Of a DNA stretch of 64,000 nucleotides, positions 45,000 to 53,802 are shown one piece after another. Both the position numbers and the translations under genes were made by a program. This DNA comes from Leptospirales bacterium (GTDB lineage Bacteria; Spirochaetota; Leptospiria; Leptospirales; Leptonemataceae), in contig JAIBBM010000002.1 in the NCBI GenBank assembly GCA_019694685.1, forward strand, positions 62,001 through 126,000, given 5' to 3'. Under the pieces are notes generated by a model that made no database searches, was not told the origin of the DNA, and worked only from the letters and a program-made list of their open reading frames with translations. Within the stretch, counting starts at the first letter, position 1. Each line of letters opens with the position of its first letter.

Positions 45000-45883
45000 A
45001 GTGGGATCTCCGTCAGGCGATACGTTTCAAGATGATCAAAGCGTGGCCCCGCTACAAAACACGGATACATTTCCGGCTTCAAAAAAGTGTACACAGATCC
45101 CGAAATCGCCATGCGATTTGGTTCGCTGACCTCGGATTCCAGCTTTTGAGCCACACGCATGTCACTGGAGAAGATCTCGTTGACTGGTTGTTTGTACGTT
45201 GCTGTTCCGTAGTGAATGCCAACGCGAATCCGAAGTTCCGGGCCCTGCGCGAGGTATTTGATATTGAAGACTGGTAGATTCATGAGAACAGCCAGCATGG
45301 AAATCACACATCGATTCACTGAATCCGCACCGTGAAAAGCGGCCATGCCTCCGTCTCCCATCCAGTTCCAGAGACGACCGTTCCACACCTCCGCATAGTT
45401 TCGCACGTACTCTCTCATCTGTGCAAATACCTGCGCGTTCTCATGACCGAACTGCGAACTGCCCACTACATCTACCGAAGCAAAAGTCAGATGGTACTCA
45501 CGGCCCTCTGCCATGTGTCCCCAGTCCGCAGTGCGCTCCATTGCCTGGTCTCGCACGAACTGGCGCATCTCTCTGTCGTAGTGCCAGCTCTCTGCTTCGA
45601 GCAATTCGAGGAGAGCTGCTTTTCCTTTTAGTAATACTTGAGAACCTGCAACAAATTTCCCTTCGCGTGCGAGTACATGAGCAAGGAATGCGAGCAAATC
45701 CTTGTCCTGCGCAAAGAAATCCCCGATACAACGCACGGCGACCTGAAGGGGTACACGAATGCTCGATCCAAAACCGGAAACCACTCCCAGGTTGAACGAT
45801 TCATTCACCTCATGGGCGAGTATGTCCATCTGATCTGTAGTAAGAGAATGACCTATGGCCTGTAATACGCTGGAACGAAACAC
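44996..45883 (-). CDS. cyclase-fold protein retaining the metal-binding Asp residues (C1-like)
   Basis: A 295-residue protein with an N-terminal helical part (~1-125) of no recognised family and a class III cyclase-type domain (~130-280). The metal Asp are present in ASVDVVGSS and NWMGDGGMAAF, but the transition-state Asn and Arg are replaced (SSDMRVAQKLE). The adenine-specifying Lys position reads Asn. The start is a GTG 34 bases after the hybrid kinase stop; the stop overlaps the next gene (ATGA). Together with its neighbour it has a full set of catalytic residues. Confidence 0.8.
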   Translation of the reverse strand: MFRSSVLQAIGHSLTTDQMDILAHEVNESFNLGVVSGFGSSIRVPLQVAVRCIGDFFAQDKDLLAFLAHVLAREGKFVAGSQVLLKGKAALLELLEAESWHYDREMRQFVRDQAMERTADWGHMAEGREYHLTFASVDVVGSSQFGHENAQVFAQMREYVRNYAEVWNGRLWNWMGDGGMAAFHGADSVNRCVISMLAVLMNLPVFNIKYLAQGPELRIRVGIHYGTATYKQPVNEIFSSDMRVAQKLESEVSEPNRMAISGSVYTFLKPEMYPCFVAGPRFDHLETYRLTEIPL

Positions 45884-45917
45884 GAGAGACAGAATAAAAA
45901 AGCGCCCGCAATTGCAG

Positions 45918-48341
45918 TCAACTTTTTTGAACAGAAGAAGGCCGAATTACAGCAAGAACTGCATCTACAATGTCTTCTGGCGAATAGGGCTTGCTAATGT
46001 ATGCCTTGAAACCGGCAGTGAGCAGCTTCTCTCGAACCCCGGCCATTGCATTGGCTGTGACCGCCACAATTGGCGGGGCAGATTCTCCCAGTTTTTCCTG
46101 GATTTTTTTCAATGCACCAACACCATCGAGACCAGGCATCTCAATATCCATGAAGATGATATCGTAGCGCTTCAAGAGGCTCATATCCACTGCAGTCAAG
46201 CCGTCCTCTGCTGTATCCACAGTCATGCGCAGACGCTCTCCAATCTTCTGAAACACAATCCGATTGATTTCGTTGTCCTCCGCAGCCAGCACCTGAAGAC
46301 CTTCCGGAAGCAGATCGGAAGGAGCAGCGGGAGTGTCCACTCTAGTAGTGTCCACGGTCGTTGGTCTTTCAGGCAGAATCAGTATGAATGAGCTACCCCC
46401 GCCTGGAATGGATTCTGCTGTGATTTCTCCTCCCATGAGGTGAGCCAGTTGAAGGCTGATCGCAAGGCCAAGCCCCGTTCCACCTACTCGGCGCGCAGGC
46501 GAAGAGTCGAGTTGCGTAAATGATTGGAAAAGCAAACCGAATTTGTCCGGCGGTATTCCAATGCCAGTGTCTTTCACCTGAAAGCGAATCATCCCGTTGT
46601 CGCGGTCTACCTTCAGAGTGATTGTGCCGGAATCGGTGAATTTGACAGCATTGGAAAGAAGGTTCAATAGTATTTGATACACGCGGGTGCGATCGGTCAA
46701 AATCGCCTGCGGCATGTTTAACGGAAAAATCACAAGCAACTGCAAACCTTTCCTCTGCGCTGCAGGCTCCGTCATGGCAGTGAGGCTCGTGATCAAATCC
46801 TTTATCACAACCGGCTCGTCCGTAAGAGTCATCGCACCACTTTCAATTTTGGAAATGTCCAGAATGTCATTGAGAATAGTCAGAAGCGTTTCAGAAGAAG
46901 CGCGAATAGTAGAAAGGTATCTCTGTTCGTCTTCCCCGAGCTTCGCATCATCCAACAGCCGAAGCATACCCATAATTCCATTCATAGGAGTGCGAATCTC
47001 GTGACTCATGTGAGCCAGGAACTCGGCTTTCGCCTGCGAAGAATTTTCCGCAATGGAACGAGCTGTCTCAATCTCTCTGGTTCTTTCAGCCACTCTCTCT
47101 TCGAGCCTGTTTTTCCAGCTCACAAGTTCTGCATTGGTTCGCGTCAAATTCTCTGAAAGGGATTCAGACAACGCGAAAGCGCGCGAGAATCTCTTGCTGA
47201 GCCCCACCGCCTGCACAAACATGAATACAATGATTCCATAGGGAGAAAGAAGAGCTGTGTTGATGATGTTTTTGTTATAAAGAACATCATTTGCGTATGC
47301 TGCCACCATAAGCAGCAGACCCAGACCTACGGGGCCCACACCCTGCACTTTCTTAAACAGTCCGCGCGCAATTCCAAACAATAAAAAAACAGAAGCAAGC
47401 CCGACCACAATGTAGTAATAGTCAATGAACCTGGTGAAATGAAGCGGAGTAAGAAACAAAACAGAGAACGCAAATAAGAGTGCAATGGCGACGGTCGCTC
47501 TCTGACTCCAGATCAGAATTGTATCTGAATAGATGGCGGCAATGTATGCGGCAAACGCGGGAGCTGCCAGGTAGAAAGAAAGATAAACGATCCTTGCATG
47601 AACGTTATACGGAATTGAATCCAGTCCAAGCAGAATGGGAGTTGACCCGGTAAAAGCTGCACGCGCGGCCAGATTCAAACACAGAAGGGCAAAGTAAGCG
47701 GGCGCAGGATCCTTTCGGCGAAGAAAAAAAATGATTCCGTGATACAAGGCAAGAACAAGCAAAATACCCACAAGAAATGCATCACGACCCAGCTCGCGCT
47801 CTCGCATGAGGGTGATATGTTCCATGGAGCCTATGTAGGCCCCGTAGCCAATTCCTCCGCGCGCGTGATGGAAGTTCGCAAGATGGATCACAAGAACCAC
47901 CTCCGAAGAATCGGAAGGGATCTCGAAAACGCGCGGCCGCCACTCCGGTGTTGTAGTTGCTTCTGTTTCTCCAGGAGTTCCCGCCGATCCGAGCAATCTA
48001 CCATCCGCGTAAATCGAGTAAGCCGTTTCAGTGTGAGCAAAAAAGAGAGCGGGCCTGCGCAGCCCGGGCGGGAGAAGGACTTTCAAACGATACGTGGCAA
48101 AGCCTGTCCCCGGTTCTCCGTGAGAGGGCCACACTCCGGGAACTGTCATGGTCCGATCTGCAGCAGCATCCTCCGTTGGAGGAAGAAAACGATTTCGAAA
48201 AAATCCCCATTCGCCCTCTAGCTCTATGGGCTCCGAGTAAGTCATTTTGCTCAGGTCCAGGACGCCGCCCGCAGCAACAGGCAAACCCGTTCGAGGAGAA
48301 CAGGCGGCAGCAATGAAAACGAACAAAATCGCACACCGCAT
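45918..48341 (-). CDS. 7TMR-DISM hybrid histidine kinase
   Basis: About 807 residues. Lipobox-bearing signal (FIAAACS), an extracytoplasmic jelly-roll domain (~30-185), seven membrane helices (~190-395), a coiled coil, HisKA with phospho-His in [15 protein letters not shown], an ATPase ([23 protein letters not shown]) and a C-terminal receiver (EDNEIN, phospho-Asp in [18 protein letters not shown]). It is the first gene of an operon with the two cyclase-fold proteins, whose receiver domain is its likely target. The ATG at 48431 would add 30 residues before the signal; 48341 is preferred. Confidence 0.9.
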   Translation of the reverse strand: MRCAILFVFIAAACSPRTGLPVAAGGVLDLSKMTYSEPIELEGEWGFFRNRFLPPTEDAAADRTMTVPGVWPSHGEPGTGFATYRLKVLLPPGLRRPALFFAHTETAYSIYADGRLLGSAGTPGETEATTTPEWRPRVFEIPSDSSEVVLVIHLANFHHARGGIGYGAYIGSMEHITLMRERELGRDAFLVGILLVLALYHGIIFFLRRKDPAPAYFALLCLNLAARAAFTGSTPILLGLDSIPYNVHARIVYLSFYLAAPAFAAYIAAIYSDTILIWSQRATVAIALLFAFSVLFLTPLHFTRFIDYYYIVVGLASVFLLFGIARGLFKKVQGVGPVGLGLLLMVAAYANDVLYNKNIINTALLSPYGIIVFMFVQAVGLSKRFSRAFALSESLSENLTRTNAELVSWKNRLEERVAERTREIETARSIAENSSQAKAEFLAHMSHEIRTPMNGIMGMLRLLDDAKLGEDEQRYLSTIRASSETLLTILNDILDISKIESGAMTLTDEPVVIKDLITSLTAMTEPAAQRKGLQLLVIFPLNMPQAILTDRTRVYQILLNLLSNAVKFTDSGTITLKVDRDNGMIRFQVKDTGIGIPPDKFGLLFQSFTQLDSSPARRVGGTGLGLAISLQLAHLMGGEITAESIPGGGSSFILILPERPTTVDTTRVDTPAAPSDLLPEGLQVLAAEDNEINRIVFQKIGERLRMTVDTAEDGLTAVDMSLLKRYDIIFMDIEMPGLDGVGALKKIQEKLGESAPPIVAVTANAMAGVREKLLTAGFKAYISKPYSPEDIVDAVLAVIRPSSVQKS

Positions 48342-48419
48342 AACCGATCGTGCAGGTCCTCCGGTGGAACGCAAGAAGGATGTTGCTTGAATGGATGAGG
48401 GGGAATTCAAGAATCGCAT

Positions 48420-49718
48420 GTGCGCATCCATAAAATCTGCCTCCTCTCTTGCTTCTTCCTACTGTGTTCCGTCATCCAGAGTCTCCACTGCGAAACCAGA
48501 GATTCATTCCTGGTCGTACAGACAGGGTGGACCACTGCGGCGGACACTATTTCGCAGGAAGAACTTCGACGCAGTTTTTGCGCTGGATCCGTCCGCTCTT
48601 CTGCATCCGCATGGCCGGCAGCGAGCGCACTGTTCGGCTGCAAAGGAGCAGAACCCGCGAAAGTAGAGGCGTTCTATCCTGCTTCGCGCGAAAAACTCAT
48701 CCTCCTCGATCTTTCAGAAACAACTCCCCGTATGAAAGCACTGAAAGTGGACGGTCTTTCGCCGTTCGCTGACGGTGAAAAATATCCTCTTCGCGGTAAG
48801 TCCCTACCGCGGTTCACCCATTTTATTCTAACAGGCGTAAGCGCGCTCACTCGATACACTGGTAAGAGCGCGGATGCAAACGGAGTGTCGGTTCTCTCCG
48901 AACAGGTCAGACCATTCTTTCAAAGCGCAGATTTTGTTCACGTGAGCAACGAAGTAAGTTTTACATCTCCCTGCGTGTTTGAAAAAGGAACCAGGTTTTG
49001 CTCAAAGGAAGCTCACTTCCAGGTATACAGAGACCTGAAAGTAAACGTGGTTGAGCTTACGGGTAACCACAACCGCGACTACGGAAACGAACCATTCTTT
49101 CGCACATACGACTGGTTTCACGCTCACGGCATGAACACTTTCGGCGGCGGAAAAACAGAAGCATCCGCAAACGAACCACTGGTGTTGAACGCGAACGGAA
49201 CGAGAATTGTATTGATTGGTTTTAACGAACTCTGTCCGCTGAATGAATGCGCCCAGGGATCCACTCCGGGCGCCAATCGATTCGAGGCGGAAAAAGCCCA
49301 TCGCACAGTAACTGATATTCGAAAGAAGTATCCGGATGCGTTTGTCATTGCAACCGTACAGTACGGAGAAGTCAGCGCATACAAACCAACGGAATCACAA
49401 AAACGCATCAGCTACGCGCTGCTGGACTCTGGCGCAGATCTGGCATACGGTTCCCAGGCACATCAGGTCCAACAAATGGAGTTTCGAAAAGGTAAAGTCA
49501 TTCTTCACGGACTCGGAAATTTCCTGTTTGACCAGACACACACGTTTGGCCTCAGACAGGGATACTTTATGAATTTATACTTTCAAGGGAACCGCCTCGC
49601 AGGAATGGAACCAGTGTTTACCTGGATTGACGAAAAATTCAGGCCTGTTCCAGCCACTCCGGCTCAAGCACGCGAAATCAAATCCGCCATCTACTCCGAC
49701 GATTTACTGTACAAATAG
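48420..49718 (+). CDS. secreted CapA-family (PgsA-like) metallophosphatase-fold protein
   Basis: A 432-residue exported protein. The signal peptide ([20 protein letters not shown]) may also be a lipobox. The C-terminal ~280 residues match the CapA/PgsA family: [69 protein letters not shown]. The family is linked to poly-gamma-glutamate and other capsule synthesis. No capB/capC genes are nearby. The start is a GTG at 48420; its 5' end is close to or overlaps the divergent kinase gene. Confidence 0.85.
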   Translation: MRIHKICLLSCFFLLCSVIQSLHCETRDSFLVVQTGWTTAADTISQEELRRSFCAGSVRSSASAWPAASALFGCKGAEPAKVEAFYPASREKLILLDLSETTPRMKALKVDGLSPFADGEKYPLRGKSLPRFTHFILTGVSALTRYTGKSADANGVSVLSEQVRPFFQSADFVHVSNEVSFTSPCVFEKGTRFCSKEAHFQVYRDLKVNVVELTGNHNRDYGNEPFFRTYDWFHAHGMNTFGGGKTEASANEPLVLNANGTRIVLIGFNELCPLNECAQGSTPGANRFEAEKAHRTVTDIRKKYPDAFVIATVQYGEVSAYKPTESQKRISYALLDSGADLAYGSQAHQVQQMEFRKGKVILHGLGNFLFDQTHTFGLRQGYFMNLYFQGNRLAGMEPVFTWIDEKFRPVPATPAQAREIKSAIYSDDLLYK

Positions 49719-49730
49719 GCTCGGTGTTTT

Positions 49731-50675
49731 GTGAACGGCTCTCAAGAAATCACCTGGACTCTCCATAAAGAAAATCCGCTCATTGCACCGCCCTGGCCTT
49801 CGCCTATCATCGCAGATCCTTCTCTTCTTCTTCCGGAGACATCACCCGACGGAAAGTGGCATCTGATCGCCCATTCCATTCTGGGCCTCCATTCATTCAC
49901 ATCCGAAGACGGAATCCATTGGAGTCGGCCCTCTTTTCTATTCGCAAATGCAATGCGGCCGTATCTGTATCAGGAGGGGGAAACGTACTATCTATTCTAC
50001 GAAAGATATCGATCTTTCCAGCTTCCTTTCTCCTGGGTTCCTTTTCCAAAATGGAAATCACGCATTGAAGTGAGAAGGTCGAAAGACCTGAAGCACTGGA
50101 GCAAACCGCACACGGTCTTGCTACCCCATCTTTCATGGCATGAGTCGAAATATGGAAAATCTATCTCTAACCCATGTCTTATAAAAGTTGAAAAAATTTA
50201 TAGATTGTACTACAGTGCATCCCTGGAAAGAATCGAAGACTGTGGGTTCTGCGAACCGCGATACATTGGATATGCAGAAAGCGAACAGATCACAGGACCA
50301 TACACCTCCGCCACAGAGCCAATGATCACTCCGGAAGTATCCGATCCACATTGCAATCTCGCGGCTGGAGCCATGAAAGTAGTGGAGCACAACGGGCAGT
50401 ATCTGGGTTTTCAAAACGGCATTTATGTGGATGAGCGCAGTGTCTCTGGATCCGCCATTCTACTCCTGAAATCGGCAGACGGAATCACATGGTCCAGGCC
50501 CACCGAGCCGATCCTCAAACCAACCAGTGGCTGGATGCGAAGCCACGTGTATGCCCTGGACGTAAAGCGTCGCAGCAAGACATGGTACCTCTACTTCAAC
50601 GCACGAGACGACTGGCACTGGACCAGGGGCAAAGAAAAAATAGGCCTCCTGCTGGGCGAAGAGGCGGTCCCGTAA
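49731..50675 (+). CDS. five-bladed beta-propeller glycosidase-like protein
   Basis: A 314-residue protein with no signal peptide, made of propeller repeats as in GH32/43/130-type enzymes: HSFTSEDGIHWSRP, EVRRSKDLKHWSKP and KSADGITWSRPTEP each end a blade. Acidic residues in ADPS and DPHCN could be catalytic, but I cannot place it in one family. It follows the CapA-like gene by 12 bases (GTG start), so both may act on the same surface polymer. An AT-rich stretch near 50155-50215 departs from the surrounding composition. Confidence 0.75.
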   Translation: MNGSQEITWTLHKENPLIAPPWPSPIIADPSLLLPETSPDGKWHLIAHSILGLHSFTSEDGIHWSRPSFLFANAMRPYLYQEGETYYLFYERYRSFQLPFSWVPFPKWKSRIEVRRSKDLKHWSKPHTVLLPHLSWHESKYGKSISNPCLIKVEKIYRLYYSASLERIEDCGFCEPRYIGYAESEQITGPYTSATEPMITPEVSDPHCNLAAGAMKVVEHNGQYLGFQNGIYVDERSVSGSAILLLKSADGITWSRPTEPILKPTSGWMRSHVYALDVKRRSKTWYLYFNARDDWHWTRGKEKIGLLLGEEAVP

Positions 50676-50749
50676 CCCGCCAGAAGCCATTTCTCCTCAT
50701 ATAAATGCCGTTCCTGCCGACCTTTATAAGAGACCCGGAGGACCATTTC

Positions 50750-53071
50750 ATGGCAAGAAACCTCATCATCATTGGCGGTGGCACGCTTCAAATGCCTCTC
50801 ATCGAAACCGCAAAGGCTATGGGGCTTTTTACAATTGTCTTTGATATGACCCTGGAAGCCCCTGGAATGAAAGCGGCGCATCTCCCGGTGACTATGAGCA
50901 CACGCGACATAGATGGATGCGTGCGCGAAGCCAAACGCCTCCGCGAAACCATGCAAATTCACGGCGTGGTGACAGCCGGGACAGACGCAAGCCGGGCTGT
51001 TGCCGCGATCGCAGGTGCCCTGGAACTTCCAGGCATTCGCTACGCAGATGCAGAAGCAGCATCAAACAAAGTACTCATGCGAAAAAGATTGAAGCAACAG
51101 GGAGTTCCTGGTCCTGATTTTAGATCCGTATGGTCCATCAAAGAAGCGCGCGAAGCCATGGACGAGCTCACCTTCCCACTCGTACTCAAGCCTGCAGACA
51201 ACATGGGCGCGCGCGGCGTTATCAAAATCAAAACTCGCGATGAAATCTACTCAGCATTTCGTCATGCAAAGAAGTACAGTCCTACCGGAGAAATGATCCT
51301 CGAAGAATTCATGGAAGGGCCAGAGCTTTCTATAGACGCACTCGCCTGGAAAGGTCACATTCGCCTCACCGGAGTAGCTGACCGGATCATCGCTCGTGAG
51401 CCATACTTCGTGGAACTCGGACACAACATGCCTTCGTCTTTGCCCGCAAGCGTACTTGAAGAGGCGGAGGAAGTAATGAAAGCCGGGATGCGGGCGCTCG
51501 GCATTCATACTGGCGCAGGAAAAGGCGACATCAAGGTGGCGAGACTTCCAGCCGGACAAAAGAATTCACGTCACGCGACACCTTACGATGATTATGCGGT
51601 AAAAGTCGGCGAGATCGCCGCACGTTTGTCAGGCGGTTTCATGTCTTCGCACACTTTCCCGCTTCATTCAGGCATAAATCTACACAAAGCGGCCATCCAG
51701 ATTGCGCTTGGAGATGAACCTTCTTCTCTGGAACCAACTCGCAACCTCGTTGCGATTGAAAGAGGCATTCTATCTTCTCCAGGAAAGATTCTTGAGCTCA
51801 ACGGCGTAGCGGAAATGAGCCAGGTGAAAGGAATCGAACATATCTTCTTCACAAAGAAGACAGGCGAAATCATCCAAGAGGCAACCAGCAATCTGGACAA
51901 AGTCGGCCATGTGATTGCCGTCGCTCCGTCTCTGGAAGAAGCAGAGGCCGCAGCCCAGGAATGTTTGCGCAGAGTTCAGATCACAGTCGACGACACATTC
52001 AGCGTGGACTGGAAAGCCGTAGAGGAAAAAGCACGAACCAGATTCACAGACCAGGTCTGCTGGGTTTGCAAATCATGCGTGGGAAATTGCGCGAGCGCTG
52101 TTCCTGGAATGGGCGGTGTAGGCAACATGACTACATTCAGAGACAACTCGAACGCACTTGGAGAAATTCGCGTCATTCCCAGGTACATTCGCGGTCAAAT
52201 ACAGCCGGACACAACGTTTGAGTTCCTTGGAAGAAAGTTTGAGCTCCCCATTATGTCCGCACCCATGACTGGCACTGCTACAAACATGAATGCTGCGATC
52301 TCTGAATATGACCTGGCTCGCATTTTGATTCACGGCGCACGCGAAAGCGGAAGCATCGCCTGGGTGGGCGATGGTGCCACTCCTGATCGATACAAAACAA
52401 TCTTTCGAGCACTATCAGAAGCAGATTCATTCGGAATTGCGATTTGTAAGCCAAGGGCAGACGAAGCTGCTCTTCGCGAACGATTCAAAGCAGCAGAAGA
52501 ACTGGGGCTGATAGCCGTTGGAATGGACATTGACGCGATTTCGTTTCGCACAATGGAATTGAAGAAGCTGGGTGCCACTGCGCGAAACTACGAAGCACTT
52601 CGAATGCTGAGAGACTCAGTCAAACTGCCCTTTATATTGAAGGGAATCATGTCACCGGAAGACGCAGAAGAGGCACTGCGTGCTGGAGTTTCTGCAATTG
52701 TAGTGAGCAACCATGGAGGTCGCGTTCTGGATGATATGCCAGGCACAGCGCGTGTGTTGCCTGAAATTGTAAGAGCAGTTGGTGGTAGAATTCCTGTACT
52801 CGTGGATGGTGGAGTGCGAAGCGGTCAGGATACCTTTAAGATGCTGGCCCTGGGTGCCAGCGCTGTCCTGGTGGGACGCCCGCTTGGAATTGCGGCTGTA
52901 GGCGGAGACATTGCTGCTGTGAAATATGTCTTCTCTCGCTATCGAGAAGAGCTGGCCCGAACCATGAACCTGTGTGGAACAGAAAAGCTAACTGAAATCG
53001 ACTCTGGCTTCATCCGAACCTACACTACAGAACGCGAAGAAGCAGATCGATCTTCGCATACGGAAGGGTGA
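50750..53071 (+). CDS. ATP-grasp ligase fused to FMN-dependent alpha-hydroxy-acid oxidase-like domain
   Basis: A 773-residue fusion. Residues 1-425 are an ATP-grasp enzyme of the carboxylate-amine ligase type: pre-grasp GGGTLQMPLIETAKAMG, lysine and glycine loop in VLKPADNMGARGV, EEFMEGPELSID, and EIAARLSGG. A Cys-rich segment (437-446, CWVCKSCVGNC) leads into an FMN_dh barrel with FILKGIMS, His655 in SNHGGRVLD, DGGVRSGQD and GRP. Stand-alone Clostridia-type oxidases have a similar Cys-rich start. The ligase could make a compound the oxidase then uses. ATG 50750 follows GGAGG. Substrates unknown. Confidence 0.88.
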   Translation: MARNLIIIGGGTLQMPLIETAKAMGLFTIVFDMTLEAPGMKAAHLPVTMSTRDIDGCVREAKRLRETMQIHGVVTAGTDASRAVAAIAGALELPGIRYADAEAASNKVLMRKRLKQQGVPGPDFRSVWSIKEAREAMDELTFPLVLKPADNMGARGVIKIKTRDEIYSAFRHAKKYSPTGEMILEEFMEGPELSIDALAWKGHIRLTGVADRIIAREPYFVELGHNMPSSLPASVLEEAEEVMKAGMRALGIHTGAGKGDIKVARLPAGQKNSRHATPYDDYAVKVGEIAARLSGGFMSSHTFPLHSGINLHKAAIQIALGDEPSSLEPTRNLVAIERGILSSPGKILELNGVAEMSQVKGIEHIFFTKKTGEIIQEATSNLDKVGHVIAVAPSLEEAEAAAQECLRRVQITVDDTFSVDWKAVEEKARTRFTDQVCWVCKSCVGNCASAVPGMGGVGNMTTFRDNSNALGEIRVIPRYIRGQIQPDTTFEFLGRKFELPIMSAPMTGTATNMNAAISEYDLARILIHGARESGSIAWVGDGATPDRYKTIFRALSEADSFGIAICKPRADEAALRERFKAAEELGLIAVGMDIDAISFRTMELKKLGATARNYEALRMLRDSVKLPFILKGIMSPEDAEEALRAGVSAIVVSNHGGRVLDDMPGTARVLPEIVRAVGGRIPVLVDGGVRSGQDTFKMLALGASAVLVGRPLGIAAVGGDIAAVKYVFSRYREELARTMNLCGTEKLTEIDSGFIRTYTTEREEADRSSHTEG

Positions 53072-53079
53072 CCAGGCGA

Positions 53080-53802
53080 TCAGCCGTGAGCGAGAGACTC
53101 TAGATCCCTGGCGAGTTCTTTGCGAAAGGAAGCAGTCACTCCGCGAAATGCAATGCCTGCGCCGTCTTCGTCCACTCGGACTACACCTGCCCTGCATTTG
53201 TACTCATGGCCTTCAATGCGAAACGTCAGGTGAACTTCTTCGCCTGGCGATCGATAACAATCTTCCCAGTCGACGTAGATCCCTGTATCGCTGACATCGA
53301 GAGTAGTCCTGCGAATTCCATCCACAATGACTTCCACAACGATTGGCTTTCTTTTCTGGAGACGCCATCCGCGCGGATACATGCGAAGATAAGGCGCAGA
53401 AATATCGCGCCGCAGAAAATAGAAAACCGCTGAAACAAAGATCGCAGTCTGCACGAGAGCATTCACGTTGTAAAGCTGACGCGAAAGTGCGAGGATGGCA
53501 GCATTGTAAGCAAGGAGCGTGGTCGCGTAGGCAAGAAACAACCACCAGGCCCAGCGCTTCACCATCAGTAGTCCAACGCCAATTACAATCGGAAGCAAGA
53601 GAAGTACGATCTCAAACGGATTTAAAGCTCCAAGCAACGTGCGAGGATACTTCCATGGAATGCTCAGTCGCTGGCCCAGTGCGATGTAATTCATCACTGG
53701 CAGCGACAGAAAGATCACTCCAAAGATCAAGATTGTCCATGGCAGACGAATCCTGCGACGGCGTTCGAAGAAAGGTATCTTTAGTCTAAATTCTGAATCC
53801 AT
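53080..53802 (-). CDS. membrane-bound PilZ-domain c-di-GMP receptor
   Basis: A 240-residue protein with four membrane helices (~20-42, 60-82, 86-106, 115-132) and a cytoplasmic PilZ domain (~140-235). Both c-di-GMP-binding motifs are present: RxxxR as RLQKR and D-x-S-x-x-G as DVSDTG. It should sense c-di-GMP at the inner membrane. Its ATG overlaps the stop of the giant repeat lipoprotein by one base, so it may control that protein's export or display. No GGDEF or EAL gene is in the window. Confidence 0.9.
   Translation of the reverse strand: MDSEFRLKIPFFERRRRIRLPWTILIFGVIFLSLPVMNYIALGQRLSIPWKYPRTLLGALNPFEIVLLLLPIVIGVGLLMVKRWAWWLFLAYATTLLAYNAAILALSRQLYNVNALVQTAIFVSAVFYFLRRDISAPYLRMYPRGWRLQKRKPIVVEVIVDGIRRTTLDVSDTGIYVDWEDCYRSPGEEVHLTFRIEGHEYKCRAGVVRVDEDGAGIAFRGVTASFRKELARDLESLAHG

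Noticed and set aside
44073-45883. Cyclase-fold pair as a Pycsar-type antiphage system
   Set aside because: Pycsar pairs a cyclase with a nucleotide-binding toxic effector. Here the neighbours are a receiver and a histidine kinase, with no effector and no other defence genes.
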